Below, one piece after another: positions 1-12,373 of a stretch of 64,000 nt of DNA. This stretch comes from Desmodesmus armatus (taxonomy: Eukaryota > Chlorophyta > Chlorophyceae > Sphaeropleales > Scenedesmaceae). Made by a program: the position numbers and the translations under genes. The DNA lies in assembly GCA_007449985.2 (NCBI GenBank), contig VIIQ02000087.1:248001-312000 (forward strand), read 5' to 3'. The notes below the pieces were generated by a model that was not told where the DNA came from, did no database searches, and worked only from the letters and a program-made list of their open reading frames with translations. Positions within the stretch are counted from its first letter, which is position 1; each line of letters starts with the position of its first letter.

Positions 1-2218
1 GCTGCTGGGGCTGCTAGGGCTGGTGTCACCGGCAGGATCCTTGGCAGCTGCACAGCTGCACAGGGCTGCATCCAGCAGCTGCTGGCCTGCAGCACTGCCA
101 CCCGGCAGCACCCTGCGTGTAGCAGCAATCTGCAACAGCAGCCCTGACGGCCGCAGCTGCCGCTGCTGCTGTGGATCGCTGCTGGAGTGCTGCTGTGCTG
201 CAGTATCGCTGTTGGCACTAGCTTTGATGGCAGCAGCAAACACGGCAGCTGGCGGAGCAGCAGGCTGGCTGTCACGTGGCTGCTGCAGCAGCAGCTGCTG
301 CATGAGCTGCAACCAGCATTCAAACACGCCAGGCAGCGCCTGCTCCTGCTGAAGGTTAGCATCGTCTGATGCTGGCTTGCAAGCAGTGTGCCAGCACACC
401 ACCGCCTGGGTAGACACTGCCGCTGCTCCTGCCGCAAGCTGCGGCTCCCCATCCCCGCACAACAGCGCGGTACGCAGCAGCACCTGTGGCAGCTTCAGGC
501 ACACAGCCTGCAGCAGCTGCTGCTGCTGGCGCGTCAGGGCCCGCTGCTGCTGCTGCTGTTGTCCGCGTGCGCCTGAGCCGCCATGCTGTCGCCCTGCAGC
601 GCTGTCCCGGTGCCCCAACAGCGCCGAAACACCCCATTCTGGACAGTTTAGCATGCTGAGCAGCATTGCGTGCAGCTCGTGCATCATATGTCCCAGCGCT
701 CGCAGCATCAAGGGCCTATCCTCTGGCAGGAAGAGGGTGGAGCCGCTGCTGACGCTGCTTCCACTGCTCCATGACTCGACTGCAGCGAGCACAGTGACCT
801 GCAGGTCTCCGTCTGCTTGCATGGCATCTGCAAACACAGCCAGAGAAGCTGCATCCATGCCTAGCTGCTGCCACAGATCTGCCAGGGTAACAGCCAGCTG
901 CTGCTGCTGCAACAATGCAGCTCCCGTGGCCCCTGACCCTGCTGCTGCGCCCCCTGCTGATACAGATGTTGTGGTGCTGCTGTCGGCACAGCTGCTGGTG
1001 CCGCTGGTGCTGCTGGTGCCTGAAGGTTCTGCCCCTAGCGGAGGTGGTGCAGCGCTGTTGCAGCAGTAGCTGTGCGTAAGCAGCAGCAGCAGCACCAGCC
1101 GCAGGTAGGCAGCACTGGTGTAGCGAGCGACTGCAGCCTCTTGCAGGGTCGAGTGGTGGTCTGGGCACTTTTGCAAGGCTGCCACCCTGTGCACTATCTG
1201 CAGGCAAGGTTTGCACGCGGTATGGGGGTCAGCACATATGAACAGGGTGCCAGGGTTCAGCATTCCCTGGGGGTCACCAGGAACGCCTTGCATGCGACGT
1301 CACAACACATGAAGCACTGGTGAACCTTAAGTGCCGCTGGCTCTCTACAAAATGTTTGATCTGACCATCTTAGATTCAACTACAGTGGATAAGACAACAT
1401 GAAGCACATGCCTCTGTGTGCGCTGCAAGGCAATGTGTAGCTGCACATGTTCAGCTGCGGAGTGCAACAGGGTAGGGACCAACAAGCAGTGCACCCATGC
1501 TGCAGCAGTCCTGCCCCAAGAAGTCTTTATCTTACCTCAGCAATGGATAGGAATTGCTTCGTGGTGCAGTTGGGTCCTGCAGCCTGTGCCACTGCTGCTG
1601 CCAGCTCCACCGTTTGCATGTGGTACGCATAGTACCACTGTGCTGCTGCTGCTGTTGTGCCCTTGACATAGGTGTGCCGTGCCGGGCTCATGCCCCAGAG
1701 TGGGTGGGCCCCAACCACCACAGCAGCAGCATGTCGGCCACATGCAGCAGCAGTCCCTGCCCTTGCTGCCCCTGCTGCTGCTGAGCGCCAGGCTGCTGCT
1801 GCACTTGTGCGATCAGCAGCTGTGCAACCTCTTGCTGTGCTGTTGCCACGAGCGGCAGCACCTGTGTGTCTGCCAGCAACCTCTTGCCCAGCTTGCCAGC
1901 AGCAACATGGTTCATCAGTATTGACGGGTGTTCCAGCACCGCTGTGGCTGCTGCCAGCACTGTTGCTACCCTGCTGCTGTACTCCTGCTGCTTCCAATCC
2001 CTGGCGCGCTTGCGAGCTGACAGCAGCTTGGCAAGCAGCTGCATGGTCTTGATGAAGCACGACACGCAGCTGAGCACGTTGCTGTTGCCTGCATCTTCGC
2101 TGTCAATCAGCTGCTGCAAGGCAGTGCACACCTCCTGCAAACGTGGACCCTTCATGCAGGCATTTGAACCAGACAGCAGCACATCAAGGCCAGTCTCTAC
2201 ATCTCTCCAGCTGTCCAT
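1..2218 (-). CDS. MYND-finger family copy 1 (partial; exon 1 and most of exon 2)
   Basis: Exons are complement(1536..2218) and complement(<1..1197); the gene runs off the left edge before its MYND finger. The start is the Met of the M-D/I-x-W motif shared by all five copies in this window. Exon 1 encodes a helical, Ala/Leu/Gln-rich domain (FIKTMQLLAKLLSARKRA; later LLLWWLG). Exon 2 begins VHRVAALQKC and includes AVARYTSAAYLRL, then Gln-rich linkers. Exon 1 is 683 bases where 684 are needed: against copy 5, a run of five G (coding strand) has become four near 1706-1712, shifting frame just after LLLWWLG. Exon 2 is open to base 1. No function is known for the N-terminal domains. The frameshift is either real decay or a homopolymer sequencing error. 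Confidence 0.75.
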
Positions 2219-3798
2219 TTGAAAGGCTGCTGCTTCTTGGCGTTGGTTTGTTCAATCCCAGCAACAAGCTGCTCATAAAGGGGTGGTCGGATCCTGCGTC
2301 CCACAGCAGCGGACGTCAGTAGAACGTCAGTCCCACGATCAAACTTTTGAATAGCTGACAGGTGAACACAGGGATCACACTATGCATGTGTAACGCTCGT
2401 GACTACGACTGTTTTAGCGGTGTGCTGATCATTGGGTGCATCTCTATGCCATTGCATCCCTGCCCTCAGGCAGCCAGCTGCTGGCGGGTGTGCAATGCAG
2501 GCTGTGTCTCAAGTTGCTTGGTAGGTCGACAGCCCTCCTCACAGTGTTTGGTGATCTGCTGTGATCCAAAATAATGCACTGCTCCACAAAACCACACTGT
2601 TACAAGCACCACCGCCAGACCTTGGGTTGTTTTTGGGGGGGAGGTTGTTACAAGTAGATACTTTCACCGCAAAGCGGTACTCTCTACACTTGATCGACTG
2701 GGTAAGCCAAAGACGCACACCTGAACCGAGGGAACCTGCAAAGACACGTCAGACAAGACCAGCCCCCAAAAAAAAAAACACAGACATGGCAACTGCCACA
2801 CACACCGAGTGTAGTATCGTGCTTTCAAGACTCAGCTGTAAATCTGCAGTCAACACATACCGTGCACGCACACACATGGTTGTATGATCATGATGTCCAC
2901 AAGTTATCTGACAGCCGAGATCATCAGCACCCGCTGATACACAACACCACACCGAGCTGACTATGGCCAGTGCACATCATCATGCATATGCATACAACTC
3001 ACGCGCGCATGGCTGACCGGCACTCAATAACACTCCTGCCCAAATGGCCAGCAGCAGTTTGCTGTGCTTCTGGCCATTGCTAGCAGTCCCAGGTCCCTGC
3101 AGCGGGTAATGCAGCACACAGCATGCCAGCAGCACATGCCACACATATACAAAATGCCACAGAAGGTGCCACCTGCTGCTGCTGCAAACTGTACAACGTC
3201 ACAGAAGCTACATGATGGCTTTTGAAAAGTACAAAATCATGCACTCGAGCAATCATGCAAGATCAGCAATGTGCTAAAGTAGCCAGCACAGCAGCAACCG
3301 TCACTTGTGGACCCGCTAACACAGCCAACCCACATTACTGCACCATTGAAAAAGTTTCAAGTGAGCTTGACGCAACCACAACACAGAGCTGCCCACAAGC
3401 AACAGCACTTTATCCAGCACACACCCAGCAAAGGAGTGTTCAGTGACTGGACTGAAGGGCTGACGGCTCACTGGCCCAGAAACAACACCAACAAACGGGG
3501 TCCTCGTAAGCAAGAAAACAATACACATAGATGCAGTCGCCACACATGTACATCAATGGCACCGTCTACTGGGATTGAGTTGGCTGAAACTTCAACAAAC
3601 CCTTATGAACATCAGTGGCGACTGTTACTCATGACACAGGGTGCGCCCAACCAGACATGGGGACATACTGCAACACTCGCAAGGACAGGTGCCACTACGG
3701 TAGAAGGCGCCCTCAAGAAGCACCAACCAAATGATCAACTACAGCACCACTATGAGCAAGGTGCCAAGCAGCTCCTTCAGGGCTGCAGCCACCCTGTC
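2219..3798. other. intergenic between MYND copies 1 and 2
   Basis: This stretch holds the 5' flank of copy 1 and the 3' flank of copy 2. I see no credible coding exon. Stretches around 3110-3240 and 3420-3490 (including a CAGTGACTGGAC core) resemble the 3' flank of copy 3 around 9450-9730. The duplicated unit therefore includes the 3' untranslated region and more. Confidence 0.6.
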
Positions 3799-6611
3799 CT
3801 ACCTGCCAGCTGCAGGCTGTGCTGCTGCTGCTGCTGCTGGTGCTGCCTGTGCTGCTGCTGCCAGCTCCCTGCACACAGGCTTGTGCTGCTCCCAGTGGGC
3901 TGCCTGACAGTCAACACTACAATATCTGCAGCAACAACCACAACACCAACACCCAGACAGGCACGGCAGGAAGTACACATCGGCACCAGGTGATGAGGTA
4001 GTGCACTGCCCACGTGGGCAGGTGGTGCTAATGCAGAGGCTGTCCATGGACTGGCACGCAGGTCAAGTGCTTGGTCAACTTTGATACCGGTCCCTTGGAA
4101 GGCTGTGCTGGCGGCAACCCCAGCCTGCAGTGCAGGAACCTGCTGCAGCAAAGTAACCTGCAAAGTGTCACAATAATCCCTGCGAAGCCCACCACGCCAT
4201 GCACCCCCTCGAGAGAGCTCTCTCCTCACCTGGGCACCCTGCAGCCCCCGCACACGCAGCTCCTGCCTCCCACCAGCTGCAGCTCGCTGGCACCCCCCAT
4301 GGAGCTGCACAGCGGGTTGTTGCACAGCCACGGCAGCGGCAGCTTGGCACACAGACCAGCACCAATTTCCTGCAGCTGGCTGCTCAGCAACTTGAACACA
4401 CTGAAGTTGAGGCACAGCTGCATGGCGTTGGCAGCACTCTTGGCTTTGCTGATTTTGCGCTGTGCTGTCCAGCACTCCGTCGTTGTGATCCTATCAACTT
4501 CGTCTATGAAGATACCGGCATGGCTGCTGTAGTCTTCAACATCATCATCGCTGTTGGTGCTGCTGCTGTTGCTGGCAGATGCTTCAGTGCCAGCATTCTT
4601 TAGCTCTCTGATGCGCTCTTTGGTTGCCTTTGTCACCCCCTGGCAGCGCTCGATGAAGTCCGTGCAGTGACCCTTAAGCCGATCAAACTCCGCTGTCAGG
4701 CTGCCGTATGCCGGCACCGGCTGCTGCCGGCAGCACCCTGCCACTGCTGCCATGCCCTGGCGTACTCTGGCCCCATGCTGGTATCCCCGTCCAACCCACT
4801 GCCGCTGCTGATGCTGAAATCATCATCGTCATCGCTTTCGGGGTCAGTGCCGCAGGTCTCCCACAGGCAACGCACCAACTGCAGGCTGGGGTACCCAAGC
4901 AGCCACCCTGCCTGCTCCAGCATGACAATCGCATCGAAAACCCCCGCGTCACAAGATGTTGTCAGCAGACCTGACAGCTCGCTGCTGCTAAAGTCGCTGC
5001 GAATGCGGGAGAAGATGCTGCTGTCATCACTGCAGATCTTCTGCATCTTCTCCAGATGCTGCTGCTGCTCCTGCTGCCAGTCCTGCAGCTTGCGCCCGAC
5101 TTCCAGGCAGTAGCGCCCGAGCAGCACCACCCAGTGTGCCAGCATGTGCCGCCACGTGCGCAGGTCACGGCCGATCGCATCAGGGACACCTGCATACGTG
5201 CATGAATGTTGGACCTGTTGTACAGGCATGTGCTAATAAGTAAGCATGTTCTGGTGCCAGCCATGCATACCAGCGGGGAGAGAGAGACAGACAGACAGAT
5301 ATGGTCATAAAAACCCACCTGTCTCATTCAGATCGAGGATCATGCGCCTGGCGGCTGCAGCTGTGGTGTGCATCAAGCGCAGCTCGTTGGACTTGCTCTT
5401 GTGGTTGCGGTACAGCTTGTGCAAGCTGACAGCGAATGCAATGACGCGAGGCTGCAGCTGCGGCTGGGCCAGCGATGCAGCAAACAGGGCCTGCATCAAG
5501 CCACGGTCGCAGGCTGTGTTGTGGAGTGTGGTCAGCAATTGCCCGGCTGCCCCGCTGTGCTGGCTGCTGCTGCTCTTGCTGCATGTGATGTGGTGGGGCA
5601 GGACCCTCCTGGCCAGCACCTCCAGCAGCAGCAGCACAGCAGGACCTCTGTGCAGGCCGCTGCGCCAGTGAACCTGCAGAAAGGGAGGGCAATGTGATAT
5701 CAGGATCAGCCAGCAGCAGCAGCAGCAGCTGGAACCTGTAAGAGTTCAGCCTCTACGTTACAGGTAACATGCTGTAGGTGTGAACATATCAGGGGTCACA
5801 CACAGGATGGCTACAGTGTCGGCAGCACTACCCACTGGCCCACCAGCAGCATCAGGCAGGCACCCCATAACTATTTGCCACCCCAGTGGTGATAAAGGCA
5901 GACCTCCCAAGCATACCCGCCTTGTGCGCACCTTGGTGACTCCCAATACGGCAAGCAACTCAGTCACAGCCACCAAGCTAGCGCAGTCGAGACTGACACA
6001 GCTGAAGCTGCTGCCGCTGCTGGTAAAATCGCCCTTGCCAAGCGAACAATTGCAGTACCCAGCACGCTGGAGCTCCTGTGCTGCTGTGCTGTCACGCTGC
6101 ACCACCCTGCTTGTAGCAGCAACCTGGAACAGCAGCCCTGACGGCTGCTGCTGCTGGTGCTGTTCCTGCTCCTCTTCCTGCACTGCACCCCCTAGTAAGC
6201 AGGCGATCAGGTGCAGCCAGATGTCCAACACTCCAGGCATAACATGCTCTGCTTCCTGCTGTTGCCACTCTGCTGCCTGCCAAGCACTGCGCCAGCTCAG
6301 CACAGCCTGGCTTGCTGCTTGCGCCGCTGCTGATACGAGCAGCGGCTGCCCCTCTCCGCACGGCAGCGCGATGCGCAGCAGCACCTGTGGCAGCTCTAGA
6401 CACACCCCTTCTATCATATACTGATGTTCGCGGGCCAGGCGCTGCTGCCGCTGCTGTTGCTGTTGGCTTGCCGCAGCCTGCTGCTGTTGCCGGAGAGGGG
6501 AGCCCAGTGCACCCTGCTGCTGTCCCCCTGCGGCGCGCAGCGTCGGCGATAACTCCTGCAGCATGAGACACAGTGTGTCCCGCCGCAGGCGGCCTTCTGC
6601 TGGCAACATAG

Positions 6612-6653
<42 letters not shown>

Positions 6654-8196
6654 TGTTGGAGCCCACTGCTGGCGCGGCAGTACACTGCTTTTGCAGCTGT
6701 GTGTCGATCTCCTTCTGCACTGCTGTTGCGAAATTCTCCAAGGAGGTTGCTGTGCGACAGATCAGAAAAGGATCCCCCATCCCTAGCTGGTGCCATAGAT
6801 CATACAGTTTATACCACAAGTCCCGCATGCCATCCTGCTGCTCGTATGCAACCGCTTGGCTGATCAGCACTGGATTCAGAGGGCGTGGTTTGGTTAGTGG
6901 TGTAGATAGTGCAGTGTGCATGCAGCGGTAGCTGTGCAGCACCACCATCGTCAGCAGCAGCCGCTGGTAGGCCGCACTGCTGTAGCGGGCTGCTGCAGCT
7001 TCATCGGCGGCTGGGGACAAGCCTGTGGGCTTGCAGTTGGCTGCCTGGCGCACTACCTGTGAACCAAATCGGCGGACAGGATGGGCATTGGAGCATAGGG
7101 TTGGGCTGTGTTGTTCCTACCTGAGTGTATCAGTCACGTGTTATGTCATGTGTGTGTGGTTCAAGGTCATGCTGTTGTTTTGCTTACTAAGACTGAGAAT
7201 GCAAAAGCACTCTGTGCCTGCAGCCAAGTACGTCAAACTCTCATTGTGGTTGCTTGCTCATAAGGAGCTGGCTCATGAGGAGCTAGGGTTTGCTGGAAGG
7301 TGCTTTCCCCAGCTGCCCGCCATCAAATGCTGGGTTGTCCCTGGAAGCGCCAGCACATGCAGTACGCAGAGCAAATGCCGATTCCGAACCCATAAAACCC
7401 CTATAGAGTGTTGGATGTGACATGGGCCACACAACTAATAGGCCAGGTGTTCCCACCGACTGCGCAAGCATCTCAGTCTTGTCCAAGCACAGTACTACTT
7501 GAAGCACAACTTCCTGCGCCAGCAGCAAGCCCTTACCTCGGCCATGGTCACAAACCTCTCAGGGGTGCAGTTGAGTACTCCTGCCTGTGTGACTGCTGCT
7601 GCCAGCTCCACTGCGTCCATGTGATACCCATAGTACCCGTCCGCTTCTGCTGCTGTAGAAACCCTGGCCAGACTGTCCCGATCAGGGTTGTGCAGCCACA
7701 ATTGGTGGGCCTCCACCCACCACAGCAGCAGCCGATGGGCAAGCAGCAGCAGCGACCCCTTGTTGCCCAGCTGCTCATGCAGCGGGGCCGTCAGCAGCTG
7801 TGCAATCTCCTGCTGTGCTACTGCCGCAAACACCAGCAGCTCTGTGTCACCCAGCAGCCTTCTGGCCATTTTGCCAGCAGCGACGGGATTCACATGCAGT
7901 GAAGGGTGTTTGAGCACTGCTGTGGCTGCTGCCAGTGTTGTGGCCACCCTGCTGATGTACTCCTGCTGCGCCCAGCACTGAGCAGGCTTGGATACTATAA
8001 GCAGCTTCGCCAGCAGCTGCATGGTCTTGATGAAGCACCGCACACAATCTAGCGCGCTGCTGCCTGCTGGTGTGCCGGTGCTGGTCTGCTTCTGCATGGC
8101 TGAGCACACCACGAGCAGCTCTGGCCCCTTCATGTAGGCATCAGGACCAGAGAGGAGGGCATCAAGGCCTGCCTCTACAGCCTTCCAGCCGTCCAT
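3799..8196 (-). CDS. MYND-finger family copy 2 (one frameshift in exon 4)
   Basis: Exons are complement(join(3799..3925, 4230..5189, 5319..5673, 5932..7056, 7537..8196)). The start is the Met of MDGW. The last intron splits a C-terminal MYND zinc finger: CNNPLC and CVCGGC lie at the end of exon 4, and RYCSVDCQAAHWEQHKPVC in the last exon. These give the Cys/His zinc-ligand pattern of MYND domains, which usually bind proline-rich partners. Exon 2 is Gln/Ser-rich, with a (CTG)n-coded serine run. Exon 3 includes EVLARRVLPHHITCSKSSSS. Every exon joins in phase except exon 4, which lacks one base: GGG in copies 3 and 4 is GG here near 4727-4731, between GAAG and QQPVPAYGSL. Repairing it would give about 1,075 residues. 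The role is unknown; the MYND call is firm. Confidence 0.8.
6613..6650 (-). repeat. (CTG)n microsatellite coding poly-Ser
   Basis: This near-perfect CTG run on the plus strand reads as a serine (AGC) tract on the minus strand, inside exon 2 of MYND copy 2. The tract varies strongly in length between paralogs. Confidence 0.9.
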
Positions 8197-9812
8197 CGGG
8201 CGAGGTTGCCTTTGTTGCTGTGCCAAGAGAGTGGGGAGCTTGGGTGCCAGGCTGGCTCGAAAGAGTTACAAGAGGGACATACGCGATGTGAGCCAGCGAT
8301 ATATACCATAATTACTGTTCAGCCATATCATACGACGACGTTGCTGTTCGAGTGCCAAAACATCGGCAGATGACTAAGGGTAGGGATTAGTTGAAAGTGA
8401 CACAGGGAGTAGGGGGGAGGGCAAGGGGCATTCCGGCTCCAGAGCATGCCCTCAGGGGTGGGGGCATTGGGCCTTGCAGGGAGCCTGCTGCCAAGCCTGC
8501 AATATGCCTTGAATACAGGGCAGCTTGGGGCCTCGGGAGGGGGTGGGGCTTGGGGCATTTCTCAGCCTGAGCCTCCCAGTCAATGCCCCTAGAGATGGGA
8601 GCACTTTGGGAGCCTGACAGAAAAACTCCCTCTGTCACTTTCAACTAATCCCTACCCTAAACGCCCACGTGTGGGGGAAAACCCTACCCGTGTGGTGCTA
8701 TCCATTCCGTTGCATTGTCCAGTTGATCAGGCATTCGGATTATGCTGCCTTTGAGCCAGTTCCTTGGTAAGGCAGCAAGCATGAGGCTGATGCGGTGCAT
8801 TTCCTGATCCATGAACATGCTGTACAACCCCATCATGCATGTACCTATGTCTGGAAGGTACGCTTTTGTAGGTGCGTGGCGTCTGTTGCTTGTCAGCATG
8901 TGCATTCAGTGAGCCTTCCACAGACCCGTGCATTCAGCTGCAACAATGCTCACGTGTTATGCACGCGGCACACCATGTCTGCAATCAGCCGCGGCAACTG
9001 TTGCCAGCAGGGCAGTTGTCCTGGTGTTCATCAGGAAACACAGCATGCCCCTATCCCTCAGGACTTCATGGTAACACCTTCGTCATGCCCACGTTGAAGG
9101 CAGGCATGCCACTCCCTGCATGTGGTTCAAACGCATACAGCGCCGTACTCAGCACTTGGTCCTTCGCACTGGCCGGATGCGGCACACTGCAAACAGCCAA
9201 CATATGCATGCACACCTTCGTACTGGCTTGCAATCAAACACACCCAGCCAGATGGCCAGCAACAGACACATGTGTGCATGACTGGCTTGCACCCAACAAC
9301 AATCCTAGCCAAACGGCCAGCAACATTTGAGTGTGCCTGTGGCATCCTGGCAGTTCTTGGCAGCTGCACCATACGTGGCAGCACACACATCTGCACCGAT
9401 GTCGCACACTACATCACAATATGCAATGTATGATGCTGGTGATGTGACAAACATGACGTCACAGAAGGAGGCACCTTCTGCTATGCCAAGCTATACTGTA
9501 ATACGAAGCCATGTACTCCCTACAGCAAGAAAAATGGCACGCACATGTGCTGACTTTTAATCAAAGTACAGGCTGCCAAGTGTGGCACCACAGCCCGCCG
9601 GTGCATTACTGTTCCTCGCAATAAACAAACACAGCTGCCGCACCAGAAATCAAAACCCGATACCGCACACACACCCAGCAAACAATGGTGCAGTGACTGG
9701 ACATGGAAACAGCGCTGACTGCCGACTGGCCCTGAACCCTAGGCAATCGCACACAACTGAACGCTAAGATGGCCAGCAGCTCCTGCACAGCTGCAGTCAC
9801 ACGGCCCTAGCC
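8197..9812. other. intergenic between MYND copies 2 and 3
   Basis: It contains the 5' flank of copy 2, a 280-bp MITE (8378-8657) and the 3' flank of copy 3. From about 8700 to 9800 I see only short unsupported ORFs. The 9450-9730 part resembles 3110-3490, the matching flank of copy 2. Confidence 0.6.
8378..8657. mobile_element. MITE with 32-bp terminal inverted repeats, PIF/Harbinger-like
   Basis: Both ends begin GGGTAGGGATTAGTTGAAAG reading inward, and the repeat continues to 32 bp with one mismatch. The element is flanked by TAA at 8375-8377 and TAA at 8658-8660, a three-base target duplication typical of PIF/Harbinger elements. At 280 bp with no ORF it is non-autonomous. The superfamily is inferred only from the TSD and the GG-rich terminus. 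Confidence 0.8.
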
Positions 9813-11279
9813 CTAGCTACCCGCTGCTGCTGCTGCCGCCTGTGGTGCTGCTGCTGCCGCCAGTTTCCTGCACACAGGCTTGTGCTGCTCCCAGTGGGCG
9901 GCCTGACAGTGAACACCACAGTACCTGCAGCAATCATAACAATCAGACATGCACGACAGCAGTTCACAACGGCAGCAGAGAGCAAGAGAGAAGCTGGTTC
10001 AGTGACAGTATAGGATAGGCAGGACTTGCAGAGTGACCAAGCCGTACATACTGGTAAATGTGCTCCCTCTAGTCTGCACCAGGATGGCTGGCTTGCACAA
10101 CAACCCCCTGACTGTGCCACAAGCGCAATCCTGCTGCCCCCATTCATCTTCCCCCAGCCTCACCCCGCCACGCCCCGCACCCCCCCCCTCTCACCTGGCC
10201 ACCCTGCAGCCCCCGCACACGCAGCTCCTGCCTCCCACCAGCTGCAGCTCGCTGGCACCCCCCATGGAGCTGCACAGCGGGTTGTTGCACAGCCACGGCA
10301 GCGGCAGCTTGGCACACAGACCAGCACCAACAGCCTGCAGCTCACTGCCTAGTGCTGCAAACCCACTGAAGCCCAGACAGGCCCGTACTGCACTGGCAAC
10401 ACTACTGGCCTTACCAATCGCGTCCTCTGCTGCACAACACTCCTTGAACACGCGCTCTTCGTCATACATTTGGCTCACATCACCACCATTACCAACACTG
10501 GTGCTGCTGCTGCTGCTGCGGCTGCTCGTAGAAGCCCTGACATCAGCACCTTTGACTTTGTTGATGCGCTCTCCGGTCTTCTTTGTGATCGACAAGCACA
10601 GCTCAATGCAGTCCGTGCACTGCCCCTTGAGCCCGGCAAACTCTGCTGCCAGGCTGCCATATGCCGGCACCGGCTGCTGCCCGGCAGCACCCTGCCACTG
10701 CTGCCATGCCCTGGCGGACGCTGGCCCCATGCTGGTGTCTCCCTCCAACCCGCTGCCGCTACTGATGCTGCCCATGTCATCGTCATCTTCGTCGCTTTCG
10801 GGTTCAGTGCTGCACGTTTCCCACAGGGCACGGACATACTGCATGCTGGGGTACCCCAACAGCCACTCTGCCTGCTCCAGCACAATCACAGCCTTAAGTA
10901 TTCCCCCCTCACAAGATGCTGTCAGCAGGCCTAACAGCTTGCTGCTGCTGAGGCCGAGGCCGTCCATGCTGCTGCTGGTGCTGGAGAGCGTCTGCAGCCG
11001 CTGCAGCTTCTGCTGCTGCTCACGCTGCCAGTCATGCAGCCAGCGCCCGACTTCCAGGCAGTAGCGCCCGAGCAGCACCACCCAGTGCGCCAGCATGTGC
11101 CGCCAGGTGCGCAGATCGCGGCCGACTGCATCAGGGACACCTGCATATGTGCATACATGTTGGAACTCTTGCATGCGCTGTAGGATAGCAGCTATGCATG
11201 GGCTGGTGCCCGCCAGGCCACAAAGCATTTGAGCCGATCAACCAGTGCTGTGCGGCACAGTAAGAGACAGCATGTGTGC

Positions 11280-11315
<36 letters not shown>

Positions 11316-12333
11316 GCTTGTGTGTGTGAGAGAGTGAGAGACAGTGAGGGAGGAACGGGGGGAGGGGGGAGTCAGATGACCCACCTGTCTCGTTCAGATC
11401 AAGGATCATGCGCCTGGCAGCTGCGGCTGCAGTGTGCATCGAACCCAGCTGGCCCGAGTTGCCCTGGCTGCGGTACAGCTTGTGCAAGCTGGCTGAGAGA
11501 GCCACCACGCGAGGCTGCAGCTGCGGCTGCGCCAGCGACGCAGCAAACAGAGCCTGCATCAAGCCACGGTCACTGCCCACGTTGAGAAGTTCGGTCAGCA
11601 GCTGCCCGGCTGCACTGCTGTGCTGGCTGCTGCTGCTCTTGCTGCATGTAATGTGGTGGGGCAGGACCCTCCTGGCCAGCACCTCCAGAAGCATCAGCAC
11701 AGCAGGGCCTCTGTCCATGCCGTCTTGCCAGTGCACCTGCGGAAAGGAGGGTGTTGGGGTTGCAGTGCAGCAGTGATGTAGCAGCTCCTGAGACCCGCAC
11801 GTCTTCATTTTTGAGCCCTCGTGCAACTGCAACACGCGGTAGTGTCACTGGGATAACAGCACACCGTCGCATGTGGTCGGGCGGGCGTCGTGGATCGGCG
11901 GGTTGGATTAAACTGCGTCTTTCAAATAGCGCCTCGATTCGTCACGACTACCTGGCAACGGCCATGCACCAGGGCGTCGTCTAGCAGTCGAGGGCGCGTG
12001 TGCATGCCGTGACGCCAGGGGATTGCGATGCGACTAGCTGAGAGTCGTCTGTGAGTCGTGCAGAAGTTGCCCAAGCGTCTGGCCTAACCGTTCACGACGT
12101 CGGGTTGCTGTCGCTAGGCAGTGCCAAGGTAGTTCAGCACAAGTTGTGATGCGGGGGCAACTCTACTACCTGACGAGCCATCTACCTGTCCTGCTCAGTG
12201 GTGAAACATGCAAATCTTCTAGCCACATCCCCCCTAGCCACATCCCCGTTGTGCGCACCTTTGTGACTCCCAAGCAGGCCAGCATTGGTTTCACAGCCAG
12301 TAAGCTAGCACAATCCAGACTAACACAGCTGAA

Positions 12334-12373
<40 letters not shown>

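Noticed and set aside
23..1069. Plus-strand Cys/Ser-rich ORFs in the first kilobase
   Set aside because: They are antisense shadows of the CAG-rich MYND exon 2. CTG read in other frames gives Cys/Leu/Ala runs.
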